The position numbers and the translations under genes are program-made. From contig NZ_CP045995.1 of NCBI RefSeq assembly GCF_016899425.1, positions 186,001 to 250,000 of the forward strand: 64,000 nucleotides of DNA, written 5' to 3'. Origin of the DNA: Burkholderia sp. MS389 (GTDB taxonomy: Bacteria; Pseudomonadota; Gammaproteobacteria; Burkholderiales; Burkholderiaceae). Numbering within the stretch: position 1 is the first letter of the stretch; the number at the start of each line of letters is the position of its first letter. Shown piece after piece: positions 1 to 9,248 of this stretch. The notes below the pieces were generated by a model that did no database searches, was not told the DNA's origin, and worked only from the letters and a program-made list of their open reading frames with translations.

Positions 1-728
1 CGGCCGGCGCGCTTGAACAGTTGTTCGCGGTCGGCGTGCGTGGCGACCACCGTGCCGTTGCCGGGCAGCGACAGGCCGAGCGCTTCGGTCAGGCAGTTCA
101 TCGAGTTCGCGGTGAACATGCCCGAGCACGAACCGCAGGTCGGGCACGCCGAGCGTTCGACTTCGGCGACGTCGGCGTCCGAATACGACTGGTCGGCCGC
201 GATCACCATCGCGTCGACGAGGTCGAGCTTCTTCAGTTCGATGGCCTTGGTGACCGGGTTCGCGAGGCGCGTCTTGCCGGCTTCCATCGGGCCGCCCGAC
301 ACGAAGATCACCGGAATGTTCAGGCGCATCGCGGCCATCAGCATCCCCGGCGTGATCTTGTCGCAGTTCGAGATGCACACCATCGCGTCCGCGCAGTGCG
401 CGTTCACCATGTATTCGACCGAGTCGGCGATGATGTCGCGGCTCGGCAGCGAATAGAGCATGCCGTCGTGGCCCATCGCGATGCCGTCGTCGACCGCGAT
501 CGTGTTGAATTCCTTCGCGACGCCGCCCGCGGCTTCGATCTCGCGCGCGACGAGCTGGCCGAGATCCTTCAGGTGCACGTGCCCGGGCACGAATTGCGTG
601 AACGAGTTGACGACCGCGACGATCGGTTTCGAGAAATCGTCGTCTTTCATGCCGGTGGCGCGCCACAGCGAGCGCGCACCTGCCATGTTGCGGCCGGCGG
701 TGGAGGTTTTGGAACGGTAAGTGGGCAT
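1..728 (-). CDS. ilvD: Dihydroxy-acid dehydratase, N-terminal part (runs off left edge)
   Basis: This enzyme dehydrates 2,3-dihydroxy-3-methylbutanoate and its methylpentanoate homologue in valine and isoleucine synthesis in the cytoplasm. The 242 residues present begin [18 protein letters not shown] and follow the E. coli IlvD pattern closely. Asp81 lies in [10 protein letters not shown], and Cys122 and Lys124 lie in [11 protein letters not shown]. Cys195 lies in [11 protein letters not shown]. These positions correspond to the Fe-S and Mg ligand positions of the family. The ATG at 728 is chosen because it gives the normal IlvD N-terminus. The remaining C-terminal portion lies outside the window, so completeness cannot be judged. 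Many Burkholderia carry more than one ilvD; whether this is the biosynthetic copy or a sugar-acid dehydratase paralogue cannot be settled here, although similarity to true IlvD is high. Confidence 0.95.
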   Translation of the reverse strand, partial: MPTYRSKTSTAGRNMAGARSLWRATGMKDDDFSKPIVAVVNSFTQFVPGHVHLKDLGQLVAREIEAAGGVAKEFNTIAVDDGIAMGHDGMLYSLPSRDIIADSVEYMVNAHCADAMVCISNCDKITPGMLMAAMRLNIPVIFVSGGPMEAGKTRLANPVTKAIELKKLDLVDAMVIAADQSYSDADVAEVERSACPTCGSCSGMFTANSMNCLTEALGLSLPGNGTVVATHADREQLFKRAG

Positions 729-1042
729 GGTGATGGCTGAAGAAATATCGCGGGAAAAGGGTGGAGGCTCGGGGAATAAAGGCCTCTCTCGCGCCCGTGC
801 GAACAACCTCTTGAGCTGCGCCCTGGGCAAACTCCGCGATTATCCCACAGCCGCCGGGCGGGCGGCGCCGGCGGGAGCGGGCGGCGCGGGCGGTGCAGCG
901 GACAGCGGCCGACTGCGCCGACTGCGCGAGTCCTACCAGACCCGGCAAACACGAAGCCCGACGCAGGCCATCGCCGGCGCAACCGGGCGGCGGCTCCGTC
1001 GCCCGTTCCGCCGACGATGAAGCCGCGCCGCTCGATCGCGCA
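729..1042. other. Intergenic region between ilvD and the hydroxyproline cluster
   Basis: These 314 bases separate the ilvD start codon from the stop of the leftward hydroxyproline arm. They must hold the ilvD promoter. I see no convincing -35/-10 pair, hairpin or small gene, only GC-rich sequence with an AT-richer stretch near 738-780. Confidence 0.5.
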
Positions 1043-2065
1043 TCAATCGAGCAACGTCAGGATCTCGTCGTACAGCGGCTTCGGAATCCGCACCCCATTC
1101 GCGATGCTGCGCGCGCGGGCGTCGAAGCGCCGTTGCGACGGCAGCCGCGCGCCCTGCGCGACGATCGATTCGAACATCCGCTCGCCGCGCGCGAGCCCCG
1201 CGTCGAGATCGTCGCCGAGAAACACGTTCGGATCGAACGCGATCACGAGTTCGCCGTGGCACGGCGTCGCGCCGACGCCTTCGTCGAAGTCCATCGATTC
1301 CCGGCTCGTCATGTCGCCGATCAGCGCGCCGCCGAGCAGCTCGACCATCGCCGCGAGCGCCGACCCCTTGTGGCCGCCGAACGTGCGCATCGCGCCTTGC
1401 AGCGCGGCCTTCGGGTCGGTGGTCGGCTGGCCGTCCGCGTCGATCGCCCAGTGCGCCGGAATCGCCTTGCCCTGTTTCGCGTGCAGCTCAATGTCGCCGC
1501 GCGCGATCGCGCTCGTCGCGAAATCGAACACGAACGGCTCGCCGCCCGGGCGCGGCCACGCGAACGCGATCGGGTTGGTGCCGAACACGGGCTCGCGGCC
1601 GCCTTCCGGCGCCACCCAGCTATGGCTCGGGTTCATCGCGATGCCGACCAGCCCTTCGGCGGCGATCGCCTCGACCTCCGGCCACAGCGCGGAGAAGTGA
1701 TAGCAGTGGTTGATCGCCATCGCGGCGATGCCGTGCTGCTTCGCCATCTCGACCAGCACGGGCAGCCCGGTCTCGAAGCTCAGCAGCGAGAAGCCGCGAT
1801 GCGCGTCGACCGCGACGACCGACGACGACAGCCGGCGCAACGTCGGCACGGCCTGCGGATCGACCTTGCCTTTCTTCAGCGAGCGCACGCACACGAGCAG
1901 CCGGTACACGCCGTGCGAATGGCATTCGTCGCGCTGGCCCTGCGTGATCACGTTGGCGATGGCGCGCGCATGCGCGTCGGACATCCCGTTGTGCGTCAGC
2001 ACGCGCAGCGCGAGCGCGTGGACTTCGTCGAGCGACAGCACGACTTCGGCGGTGCGCTCAGACAT
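1043..2065 (-). CDS. Malate/L-lactate dehydrogenase family (Ldh2) oxidoreductase, probable pyrroline/piperideine-2-carboxylate reductase
   Basis: The 340-residue protein belongs to the Ldh2 NAD(P)H-dependent family, not the classical Rossmann malate dehydrogenases. Diagnostic blocks are the His-containing HSHGVYRL near residue 54, [10 protein letters not shown] in the middle, and [13 protein letters not shown] followed by [11 protein letters not shown]. Family members reduce delta1-pyrroline-2-carboxylate or delta1-piperideine-2-carboxylate (DpkA type), or oxidise 2-hydroxy acids. Its place as last gene of the leftward hydroxyproline arm favours a cyclic-imine reductase, as in the Pseudomonas hydroxyproline region; that assignment is inference from context. 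The ATG at 2065 overlaps the stop of the upstream aldehyde dehydrogenase gene by 8 bp, which suggests translational coupling. Confidence 0.85.
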   Translation of the reverse strand: MSERTAEVVLSLDEVHALALRVLTHNGMSDAHARAIANVITQGQRDECHSHGVYRLLVCVRSLKKGKVDPQAVPTLRRLSSSVVAVDAHRGFSLLSFETGLPVLVEMAKQHGIAAMAINHCYHFSALWPEVEAIAAEGLVGIAMNPSHSWVAPEGGREPVFGTNPIAFAWPRPGGEPFVFDFATSAIARGDIELHAKQGKAIPAHWAIDADGQPTTDPKAALQGAMRTFGGHKGSALAAMVELLGGALIGDMTSRESMDFDEGVGATPCHGELVIAFDPNVFLGDDLDAGLARGERMFESIVAQGARLPSQRRFDARARSIANGVRIPKPLYDEILTLLD

Positions 2066-3650
2066 GGTTCACCTCGCGCGGGGCGGGCACGCCGTCGATG
2101 CGTTGCGGCACGTGCAGCGGATTGCTGCTGCGGAGCGCGTCCGGCAGCAGCGCGTCCGGCACGTCCTGGTACGACACGGGGCGCAGGAAGCGCTCGATCG
2201 CGCGTGCGCCGACCGACGTCGTGCGCGTGTCGGACGTCGCCGGGAACGGGCCGCCGTGCACCATCGCATGGCCGACTTCGACGCCCGTGCCGAAGCCGTT
2301 GACGAGAATGCGGCCGGCCTTGCGTTCGAGCGTCGGGCGCAGCGCGGCGAACAGCGCCGCGTCGCCGTCGGCGAGATGCGCGGCGATCGTCAACTGGCCT
2401 TCGAGCGATTTCAGCACGCGATGCAGCGTGTCGGCGTCCGCGCAGCGCACGATCAGCGACGCGGGGCCAAACAGTTCGTCGCGCAGTTCGGGGTGCGCGA
2501 TGAACGCGTCGGCGGAGGTCGCGAACAGCGCCGCGCGGGCCTGATGGCGGCCGCCTTCGACGCCTTCGGCCAGCCGTTCGACGGCCGAGTGATCGCGCAG
2601 CGCCGCGACGCCTTGCGCATAGCTCGCGTGGATGGCCGATGTCAGCATCGTTTGCGCGGCGACGGCGCGCACGGCATCGGCCGCTGCGGCTTCGAACGCG
2701 CGCAGCGCGGGGCCGTCGACCGCGAGCACGAGGCCCGGATTCGTGCAGAACTGCCCGGCGCCGAGCGTGAGCGACGCGACGAACTGCGATGCGATGGTGT
2801 CGTGACGCGCATCGAGCGCGGCCGGAAACAGCAGCACCGGGTTGATCGAGCTCATTTCCGCATAGACCGGAATCGGTTCGGCTCGCGCCGCAGCGATATG
2901 CATCAGCGCCACGCCGCCACGGCGCGAGCCGGTGAAGCCGACGGCCTTGATGCGCGGATCGGCGACGAGCGCCTGGCCGATCTCGCGCGATGCGTCGAAC
3001 AGCAGCGAGAACACGCCGGCCGGCATCCCGCATTCGCGCGCGGCCTGCTGGATCGCGCGGCCGACGAGCTCCGACGTGCCCGGATGCGCGGAATGCGCCT
3101 TGACGATCACCGGGCAGCCGGCCGCCAGCGCCGACGCCGTGTCGCCGCCGGCCACCGAGAACGCGAGCGGGAAGTTCGACGCGCCGAACACGGCGACGGG
3201 CCCGAGCGCAACGTTGCGCAGCCGCAGGTCGACGCGCGGCAGCGGCTTGCGCTCGGGGCGTGCCGGGTCGATCCGCGCGTCGAGAAAGCCGCCGTCCCGC
3301 ACGAGCGACGCGAACAGCGCGAGCTGGCCGACCGTACGGCCGCGTTCGCCCTCGATGCGCGCGCGCGGCAGTCCCGTTTCGACGATGCAGCGCTCGATCA
3401 GGTCGTCGCCGAGCGCGATGATGTGGCGGCCGATCGCGTCGAGGAACGCGGCGCGTGCTTCGAGCGACGTCTCGCGATAGGTGTCGAACGCGTCGTCGGC
3501 GAGTGCGCACGCCGTTTCCAGATCGTGCAGGCTCGCGCCGCCGAAGGCCGGTTCGAGCGGCTCGCCGGTGGCGGCGGCGAGCGCGTGGAGGGTGCCGTTC
3601 TGTCCGGCGACGGCCGACTGGCCGATCAGGAGCTGACCTGTGAGTTGCAT
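2058..3650 (-). CDS. Alpha-ketoglutaric semialdehyde (2,5-dioxovalerate) dehydrogenase
   Basis: This 530-residue NAD(P)-dependent aldehyde dehydrogenase most likely oxidises 2,5-dioxopentanoate to 2-oxoglutarate, the last step of hydroxyproline breakdown. The Rossmann region is [12 protein letters not shown] near residue 155. The general base Glu265 lies in [11 protein letters not shown], and the catalytic Cys302 lies in [10 protein letters not shown]. The E-M-S-S-I-N-P form and the N-terminal LIGQSAVAG are typical of the KGSADH branch. The ATG at 3650 gives the usual family N-terminus; the open frame continues far upstream but only as a composition artefact. It follows the permease gene after a 71-bp gap containing a terminator-like hairpin, so it may be expressed below the upstream genes of the arm. 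The same branch also serves glucarate and arabinose pathways, but the neighbours make hydroxyproline the best guess. Confidence 0.92.
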   Translation of the reverse strand: MQLTGQLLIGQSAVAGQNGTLHALAAATGEPLEPAFGGASLHDLETACALADDAFDTYRETSLEARAAFLDAIGRHIIALGDDLIERCIVETGLPRARIEGERGRTVGQLALFASLVRDGGFLDARIDPARPERKPLPRVDLRLRNVALGPVAVFGASNFPLAFSVAGGDTASALAAGCPVIVKAHSAHPGTSELVGRAIQQAARECGMPAGVFSLLFDASREIGQALVADPRIKAVGFTGSRRGGVALMHIAAARAEPIPVYAEMSSINPVLLFPAALDARHDTIASQFVASLTLGAGQFCTNPGLVLAVDGPALRAFEAAAADAVRAVAAQTMLTSAIHASYAQGVAALRDHSAVERLAEGVEGGRHQARAALFATSADAFIAHPELRDELFGPASLIVRCADADTLHRVLKSLEGQLTIAAHLADGDAALFAALRPTLERKAGRILVNGFGTGVEVGHAMVHGGPFPATSDTRTTSVGARAIERFLRPVSYQDVPDALLPDALRSSNPLHVPQRIDGVPAPREVNHV

Positions 3651-3661
3651 GGTTTTCCTCG

Positions 3662-3694
3662 AAAAAAGCAGGGCCGGGCGTGGGGCGCCCGGCC
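3662..3694 (-). terminator. Intrinsic terminator or attenuator inside the leftward hydroxyproline arm
   Basis: Read leftward, 9-bp perfect arms (3694-3686 and 3680-3672) with a 5-nt loop are followed after four bases by six T residues (3667-3662). It lies directly after the permease stop and before the aldehyde dehydrogenase start, so partial termination inside the operon is likely. Confidence 0.75.
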
Positions 3695-3721
3695 AATGGA
3701 AGGGGAAAGGGTGCGGGCGCG

Positions 3722-5347
3722 TCAGTCCTCGTCGTCGTCGAGTTGCAGCTTGTCGGCGCGCACGCCGGTGTTCGCGCCCCAGTAGTAGATGACGAGCGCG
3801 ACGGCCGCGACGACGACCGTGTCGTACGGATGCGCGAGCCGGCCCGTGCCGCCGAAGCCGCCGAGATACGACAGCACGATCATCGCCGCATAGAACGCGA
3901 TCAGCCACGCGGACGAACGCACCTGCTCGGCGAGGCTCAGGTGCGCGGTCGGCACCCAGCGGCGGCACGCGAGATAGACGACGAACATCGCGATTTGCAG
4001 CCCGAGCAGCCAGGACACCGTGCTCCAGCCCGACCAGTAGACGATCAGCGCGGCGATCACGAACGACGCGGGGCCGGTGAGGCCGAACGCGCTGGCGCGG
4101 AACGGCCGCGGCAGGTCGGGCGCGGTGCGGCGCAGCGCGGCGACCGACACGGGCGCGACCGCATAGCTCAACACCAGCGCGGCCGACACGATGTTGATCA
4201 GCGCTTCCCACGACGGGAACGGCAGCGTCCAGAAGATCGCGAGGCCGAACGTGAGCCACAGGCCCGCGCGCGGGATGCCCGACGCTTCGTCGACGCGCGT
4301 GAACACCTTGAAGAACGTGCCCGTTTTCGCCCAGCCGTAGACCACGCGCGGCGTCGCGTTCATGTAGATGTTGCCGCAGCCGCTCGGCGAGATCATCGCG
4401 TCGGCGACGACCATCACCGCGAGCCAGCCGACGCCGAGCGCGAGCGCGATGTCGCGGTACGGCAGCGAGAACGCCTTGTTCACGTCGTGCCAGCCGGCGG
4501 CGAGCATGTCGGTGGGAATGCTGCCGATGAACGCGAGTTGCAGCAGCACGTAGATCAGCGTCGACAGCAGGATCGACAGGATCAGCGCGATCGGGATCGT
4601 GCGCTGCGGATTGCGCACCTCGCTCGCGACCGACACGATCGGCGTGAGCCCCAGATACGCGAAGATAATGCCGCCCGCGGACACGGCCATCTCGATGCCC
4701 GGCATGCCGAACGGCGCGAAGCCGTGCACGGTCAGGTTCGCAGGCCTGAAGAACGTGAACAGCACGCCGATCACCGCGAGCGGCACGATGAACTTGAAGA
4801 TGCTGATGATGTTGTTCGCCTTTGCGAACGTCTTCACGCTCGAATAGTTCAAGTAAAAGAAGAAGCAGAGCAGCGCGGCCTGCACGAGCCAGCCGAGCGT
4901 GGTCGGGTCGCTCGATCCTTCGACCGTCAGGCCCGGAAACCACGCGGCCGCGTACTGGCGCGCGGCGACGACTTCGATTGCGATCAGGCTCGAGAACGCG
5001 ATCAGCGTGATGAAGCCCATCAGGTAGCCGAGCAGCGGGCCGTGCGAGAACACCGGGTAGCGCACCACGCCGCCCGCGCGCGGCAGCGCGGCGCCGAGTT
5101 CGCAGTAGACGATGCCGAGCAGCAGCACCGCGAAGCCGCCGAGCAGCCACGAGAAGATGCCGGCCGGGCCCGCGATCGTCGACACGTGACTCGCGGCGAA
5201 CAGCCACCCCGAACCGAAAATGGCGCCGAGACCGATGAACGTGAGATCGGTCAGCGACAGCTGTTTCTTGAACTTGCCGTGACCCGCGCCGGGGTGCGCG
5301 GAACGGGAAAGCGGGACAGACGGGTGTGCATTGCCTTGGCCTGGCAT
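3722..5347 (-). CDS. APC-family amino acid permease, probable hydroxyproline transporter
   Basis: This 541-residue inner-membrane permease has about twelve to fourteen hydrophobic segments. The first carries the APC signature [18 protein letters not shown], followed by the proton-coupled permease landmark [19 protein letters not shown] in the middle. The N-terminal 25 residues are polar and His/Gly-rich, and the C-terminus ends in the acidic LDDDED. It sits second in the leftward hydroxyproline arm, 236 bp behind the deaminase gene, so import of hydroxyproline is the natural inference; amino-acid specificity cannot be read from sequence. The ATG at 5347 has a purine-rich GGAG about 8 bases upstream. 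The downstream terminator separates it from the dehydrogenase genes. Confidence 0.9.
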   Translation of the reverse strand: MPGQGNAHPSVPLSRSAHPGAGHGKFKKQLSLTDLTFIGLGAIFGSGWLFAASHVSTIAGPAGIFSWLLGGFAVLLLGIVYCELGAALPRAGGVVRYPVFSHGPLLGYLMGFITLIAFSSLIAIEVVAARQYAAAWFPGLTVEGSSDPTTLGWLVQAALLCFFFYLNYSSVKTFAKANNIISIFKFIVPLAVIGVLFTFFRPANLTVHGFAPFGMPGIEMAVSAGGIIFAYLGLTPIVSVASEVRNPQRTIPIALILSILLSTLIYVLLQLAFIGSIPTDMLAAGWHDVNKAFSLPYRDIALALGVGWLAVMVVADAMISPSGCGNIYMNATPRVVYGWAKTGTFFKVFTRVDEASGIPRAGLWLTFGLAIFWTLPFPSWEALINIVSAALVLSYAVAPVSVAALRRTAPDLPRPFRASAFGLTGPASFVIAALIVYWSGWSTVSWLLGLQIAMFVVYLACRRWVPTAHLSLAEQVRSSAWLIAFYAAMIVLSYLGGFGGTGRLAHPYDTVVVAAVALVIYYWGANTGVRADKLQLDDDED

Positions 5348-5583
5348 GGGCGTGTCTCCTGGAGGGAATATCGGCACAGGCTTGAGGTGCGCCGCGCTCC
5401 GACGGAGCAGCCGCGCCTGCCTGTCGGCCGGCAACGCCCGGTTCGAGCGACCGGGGCGGGCTGCGGGACATTCACGCGCGGCGCGGGCTGGCGCCGGGGG
5501 CGAACGGGCCCGCAGGCCATGCCGGACCGGAGACGGCGGCGCGCAGGCGAAATGCCCGCGCACCGCCGCCGCAGAGGCGTCGA

Positions 5584-6504
5584 TCAGAGACCGACGTCGG
5601 GCAGCGCCGGGCGCGTGTCGAGCGCCTTCGCGACGATCGCCTTCACTTCCGCGAGCGTATCGCCTTGCAGCGCGAGGCGCGGCGGACGCGTGACCGCGCT
5701 GCCGCGGCCGACGAGTTCTTCGCACAGCTTGATGCACTGCACGAGGTCCGGGCGTGCGTCGAGGTGCAGCAGCGGCATGAACCAGCGATACAGCGCGAGC
5801 GCTTCGTCGAAGCGCTTCTGCTTCGCGAGGCGGAACAGCGTCTCGCCTTCCTTCGGGAACGCGTTCGACATGCCCGATACCCAGCCTTCGGCGCCGACCG
5901 CGATGCTCTCGACCACGACGTCGTCGAGGCCCGCGAACAGCACGAAGCGATCGCCGACCGCGTTGCGCAGGTCGATGAAGCGGCGCGTATCGCCCGACGA
6001 ATCCTTGAAGCAGACGATGTTCTCGCAATCCTGCAGCGCGATCAGCACGTCGGGCGTCACGTCGTTCTTGTAGATCGGCGGGTTGTTGTAGACCATCACC
6101 GGCAGGTCGGTGCTCGTTGCGACCGCGCGGAAGTGCGCGGCGGTTTCGTGCGGCTTCGCCGAGTAGACGAGCGCGGGCATCACCATCACGCCGTCGACGC
6201 CGACGCGCTGCGCTTCGCGCACCGTGTTGCGCGCGAATTCGGTCGTGAATTCGGCGATGCCGGCGATCACCGGAATCTTGCCGCCGGCCGCGTCGCGTGC
6301 GGCCTCGATCACCTGGAGTTTCTCGCTCGTCGACAGCGACGTGTTTTCGCCGACCGTGCCGCAGACCACGAGGCCCGACACGCCGTCGTTCACCAGGTTC
6401 TTGACCACGCGGTGCGTGGCGTCGATGTCGAGGGAAAAGTCCGGCTTGAACTGGGTGCTGACGGCCGGGAAAACCCCGGTCCACTGAATGGCTTTGCGGC
6501 TCAC
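5584..6504 (-). CDS. lhpC: Delta1-pyrroline-4-hydroxy-2-carboxylate deaminase (DapA/NAL family)
   Basis: This 306-residue TIM-barrel lyase deaminates and opens the cyclic imine made from D-hydroxyproline, giving 2,5-dioxopentanoate. The Schiff-base Lys167 lies in IVCFKDSSGD, and the barrel Tyr139 lies in VMVYNNP. The substrate-binding loop is CGTVGENTSLS near residue 50, where the DapA consensus has GTTGE. It begins with GTG at 6504, supported by an AGGAGA Shine-Dalgarno 6 bases upstream; no nearby ATG fits. It is the promoter-proximal gene of the leftward arm and is divergent from the epimerase gene. Dihydrodipicolinate synthase itself is unlikely given the neighbours and the altered loop. 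Confidence 0.92.
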   Translation of the reverse strand: MSRKAIQWTGVFPAVSTQFKPDFSLDIDATHRVVKNLVNDGVSGLVVCGTVGENTSLSTSEKLQVIEAARDAAGGKIPVIAGIAEFTTEFARNTVREAQRVGVDGVMVMPALVYSAKPHETAAHFRAVATSTDLPVMVYNNPPIYKNDVTPDVLIALQDCENIVCFKDSSGDTRRFIDLRNAVGDRFVLFAGLDDVVVESIAVGAEGWVSGMSNAFPKEGETLFRLAKQKRFDEALALYRWFMPLLHLDARPDLVQCIKLCEELVGRGSAVTRPPRLALQGDTLAEVKAIVAKALDTRPALPDVGL

Positions 6505-6610
6505 TGAAATCTCCTACGTTCGTATCGGTCGGCCGACGGGTGTGTCGGTGTGGCAACCAGTATCGCCGCGCAAACGTCCATCACGCTTGAGTCGTATCGC
6601 GGAGCAAAAT

Positions 6611-6673
6611 GACGAAATCGGCACAGCGGCCGGCAGGGGCGCGAAGGGCGCGTCGCACTATGCCGATTTCGTC
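6611..6673. promoter_or_regulatory. 13-bp inverted repeat in the divergent hydroxyproline promoter region
   Basis: Arms GACGAAATCGGCA (6611-6623) and TGCCGATTTCGTC (6661-6673) are perfect complements with a 37-bp spacer, about five helical turns centre to centre. They lie between the two divergent catabolic arms, so a dimeric activator or looping repressor acting on both is plausible. No regulator gene of this cluster is in the window. Confidence 0.65.
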
Positions 6674-6755
6674 GTCGTCCTCATCGAAAAGCCACAAGCG
6701 GACGGACGCGCGACGGAGGAAGCTATGCTCCTTTCCCCACTTCGGACAGCTCATG

Positions 6756-7688
6756 ATGAAGCGCATCCAGATCATCGATTCGCACACGGGCGGCGAACCC
6801 ACTCGGCTCGTCGTGTCCGGCTTTCCGTCGCTCGGCAACGGCACGATGGCCGAGCGCCGCGACGTGCTCGCGCGCGAGCACGACCGTTATCGCACCGCGT
6901 GCATCCTCGAGCCGCGCGGCAGCGACGTGCTGGTCGGCGCGCTGTTGTGCGACCCGGTGTCGGCGGACGCGGCAGCCGGCGTGATCTTCTTCAACAATAG
7001 CGGCTATCTCGGGATGTGCGGGCACGGCACGATCGGCGTCGTGCGCACGCTGCATCACATGGGACGGATCGCACCCGGCGTGCACCGGATCGAGACGCCG
7101 GTCGGCACCGTCGAGGCGACGCTGCACGACGACCTGTCGGTCAGCGTGCGCAACGTGCCCGCGTATCGCCATGCGCAGGGCGTCGCGCTCGACGTGCCGG
7201 GATACGGCCCCGTGAAGGGCGACGTCGCGTGGGGCGGCAACTGGTTCTTCCTGATCAGCGACCACGGGCAGCGCGTCGCCGGCGACAACGTCGCGGCGCT
7301 CACCGCGTATGCGTCGGCCGTGCGCGAAGGGCTCGAACGCGCGGGCATCACCGGTGCGAACGGCGGCGAGATCGATCACATCGAGCTGTTCGCCGATGAT
7401 CCCGCGCACGACAGCCGCAGCTTCGTGCTATGCCCGGGACTTGCCTACGACCGTTCGCCGTGCGGCACCGGCACCAGCGCGAAGCTCGCGTGCCTCGCGG
7501 CCGACGGCAAGCTCGCGCCCGGCGTCGTGTGGCGGCAGGCGAGCGTGATCGGCAGTGTGTTCCACGCAAGCTACGAGTTGGCCGACGGCGGCATCGTGCC
7601 GACGATTCGCGGCAGCGCGCACCTGAGCGCGGAAGCGACGCTGCTGATCGACGAAGACGATCCGTTCGGCTGGGGCATCGGGTCGTGA
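6756..7688 (+). CDS. lhpA: 4-hydroxyproline 2-epimerase (proline racemase family)
   Basis: This 310-residue enzyme interconverts trans-4-hydroxy-L-proline and cis-4-hydroxy-D-proline, the first catabolic step. The two-base catalytic cysteines are both present: Cys88 in [13 protein letters not shown] and Cys236 in [13 protein letters not shown]. Two cysteines mark an epimerase rather than the Cys/Thr dehydratase relatives. The N-terminus [11 protein letters not shown] is the family hallmark. The start is ATGATG at 6753/6756; the second is preferred by similarity. Only a weak Shine-Dalgarno precedes it. A strong GGAGGA lies 30 bases upstream but leads into an out-of-frame ATG at 6725. The stop overlaps the next GTG start by 4 bases. 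Confidence 0.95.
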   Translation: MKRIQIIDSHTGGEPTRLVVSGFPSLGNGTMAERRDVLAREHDRYRTACILEPRGSDVLVGALLCDPVSADAAAGVIFFNNSGYLGMCGHGTIGVVRTLHHMGRIAPGVHRIETPVGTVEATLHDDLSVSVRNVPAYRHAQGVALDVPGYGPVKGDVAWGGNWFFLISDHGQRVAGDNVAALTAYASAVREGLERAGITGANGGEIDHIELFADDPAHDSRSFVLCPGLAYDRSPCGTGTSAKLACLAADGKLAPGVVWRQASVIGSVFHASYELADGGIVPTIRGSAHLSAEATLLIDEDDPFGWGIGS

Positions 7689-8812
7689 GCGAAACGAAGT
7701 CCGACGTCGTCGTGATCGGCGCCGGCATCGTCGGCGCGGCGTGCGCGCACGAACTCGCGCAGCGCGGGCTGCGCGTGCTAGTCGTCGACGACGCGAGCGG
7801 CGGCGCGACCGGCGCGGGCATGGGGCACCTCGTCGCGATGGACGACAACGCGGCCGAGCTCGCGCTGAGCCATTACTCGATCGGACTGTGGCGCGCGTTG
7901 AGTGGCGAGATGCCCGACGGCTGCGCATACCGCAACTGCGGCACGCTGTGGCTCGCGGCCGATGCGCACGAAATGGATCTGGCGCGCGCGAAGCAGGCGA
8001 CGCTCGCTGCCCACGGCGTGGCCGGGGAGCTGATCGACGCGGCGGCGCTCGCGCGACTGGAGCCGATGCTGCGCGCGGGCCTCGGCGGCGCGCTGAGGAT
8101 TCCGGGCGACGCGATCCTCTATGCGCCCGTCACCGCGAACTGGCTGCTGCAGCGCGCGCCGCGCATCACGTTGCGCCGCGAGCGGGCCGTCGCGATCGAC
8201 GGCCCTAGCGTGACGCTCGCGAGCGGGGACGTGCTGCGCGCGGAGCGTGTGGTCGTCGCGAATGGCGTCGCGGCGCGTACGCTGCTGCCCGAACTGCCGC
8301 TGCGCCCGAAAAAGGGCCATCTGCTGATTACCGACCGTTATCCGGGCCACGTGTCGCACCAGCTCGTCGAGCTCGGCTATGCGGCGAGCGCGCACGCAAG
8401 CGACGGCACGTCCGTCGCGTTCAACGTGCAGCCGCGGCCGACCGGCCAGCTGCTGATCGGCTCGTCGCGCCAGTTCGACACCGAGGACGCGCAGGTGGAG
8501 CCGCCGGTGCTCGCGCGGATGCTGCGCCGCGCGGTCGGCTATCTGCCGGATCTGGCCGACCTGAACGGCATCCGCGCATGGACCGGCTTCCGCTCCGCGA
8601 GCCCCGACGGCCTGCCGCTGCTCGGCGAGCACCCGGCGCGGCCGGGCGTGTGGCTCGCGGTCGGGCATGAAGGGCTCGGCGTGACGACCGCGCCGGGCAG
8701 CGCGCGGCTCGTCGCCGCGCTGATGGCCGGCGAGCGGCCGCCCATCGATATCGAACCGTATTTGCCGGGACGCTTCCTGAGCGCGTCCCTCGTCACCGGA
8801 GCGCTGACATGA
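7685..8812 (+). CDS. D-hydroxyproline dehydrogenase, DadA-like FAD subunit
   Basis: The 375-residue FAD-dependent oxidoreductase is of the glycine/D-amino-acid oxidase (DAO) type. The nucleotide-binding GAGIVG lies at residues 12-17, followed by the DAO-type [13 protein letters not shown]-terminal [15 protein letters not shown] closes the FAD site. In Pseudomonas the heteromeric D-hydroxyproline dehydrogenase has such a subunit together with a second flavoprotein and a small ferredoxin-like subunit; all three kinds are encoded here. Electrons pass from the D-amino acid to FAD and probably to a quinone or cytochrome at the membrane. The GTG start at 7685 overlaps the epimerase stop, which implies translational coupling. 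Unusually, the next subunit gene is 202 bp away, across a palindromic element. Confidence 0.9.
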   Translation: MSETKSDVVVIGAGIVGAACAHELAQRGLRVLVVDDASGGATGAGMGHLVAMDDNAAELALSHYSIGLWRALSGEMPDGCAYRNCGTLWLAADAHEMDLARAKQATLAAHGVAGELIDAAALARLEPMLRAGLGGALRIPGDAILYAPVTANWLLQRAPRITLRRERAVAIDGPSVTLASGDVLRAERVVVANGVAARTLLPELPLRPKKGHLLITDRYPGHVSHQLVELGYAASAHASDGTSVAFNVQPRPTGQLLIGSSRQFDTEDAQVEPPVLARMLRRAVGYLPDLADLNGIRAWTGFRSASPDGLPLLGEHPARPGVWLAVGHEGLGVTTAPGSARLVAALMAGERPPIDIEPYLPGRFLSASLVTGALT

Positions 8813-8844
8813 AACGACCCCCACGCTCACTTTGTTCGCTGTCG

Positions 8845-8940
8845 ACCGGAGTTGGTGCATCAGCGCTTACTCCGGTCCCATGCAACGCTCCCCCCGAGGG
8901 GGCGGTCAGCCGCCCACGGCCGGCTTTGCAAAGCCGGCCG
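8845..8940 (+). repeat. Palindromic intercistronic element between dehydrogenase subunit genes
   Basis: The 202-bp gap between two subunit genes holds three potential hairpins. An 8-bp pair occupies 8845-8852 and 8869-8876. A C6/G5 stem lies near 8890-8902. A 24-bp perfect palindrome spans 8917-8940, centred on TTTGCAAA. The composition and the hairpin order look like a dispersed intergenic repeat known from Burkholderia genomes, which is recall and not checked. It has no T-run, so it is more likely an mRNA-stability or polarity element than a terminator. Confidence 0.65.
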
Positions 8941-9014
8941 GCTACGCAGGCGCAGAGCGATGCTCTACGAATTCCCTGCTACGCCCTTGGCGCGGCCCGG
9001 CGGCGGAGGCTGAC

Positions 9015-9248
9015 ATGATCATTCATCTGGACGGCCGCGCGCTGACGGTGGCCGACGGCGCGACCGTCGCGGCCGTCGTCGCGGCGAGCGGCGACGACAC
9101 GACGCGTGTGTCGTGCACGGGCGCGGCGCGCGCGCCGTTTTGCGGGATGGGCATTTGCCAGGAATGCCGGATGACGATCGACGGCCGCCGCCGGCTCGCG
9201 TGCCAGACGCTGTGCCGCGACGGCATGCAGGTGGAGCGCACGCGATGA
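9015..9248 (+). CDS. D-hydroxyproline dehydrogenase, small [2Fe-2S] subunit
   Basis: This 77-residue ferredoxin-like protein resembles the plant-type [2Fe-2S] subunit of heteromeric sarcosine and D-hydroxyproline dehydrogenases. Candidate ligands are Cys43, Cys48, Cys51 and Cys63 in FCGMGICQECRMTIDG and RRRLACQ, which fits the C-x4-C-x2-C-x11-C spacing. It would relay electrons between the two flavin subunits encoded on either side. A GGAGG Shine-Dalgarno precedes the ATG at 9015. The stop codon overlaps the next ATG (ATGA), so it is co-translated with the large subunit. Confidence 0.9.
   Translation: MIIHLDGRALTVADGATVAAVVAASGDDTTRVSCTGAARAPFCGMGICQECRMTIDGRRRLACQTLCRDGMQVERTR

Noticed and set aside
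2058..5471. Very long leftward frame joining the aldehyde dehydrogenase to upstream sequence
   Set aside because: Upstream of 3650 the frame is Arg-rich nonsense overlapping the permease gene; only the part from 3650 to 2058 is a dehydrogenase.
6714..7000. Strong GGAGGA followed by ATG at 6725
   Set aside because: The frame started there is out of phase with the epimerase and encodes an Arg-rich shadow; probably fortuitous, although it might compete for ribosomes.
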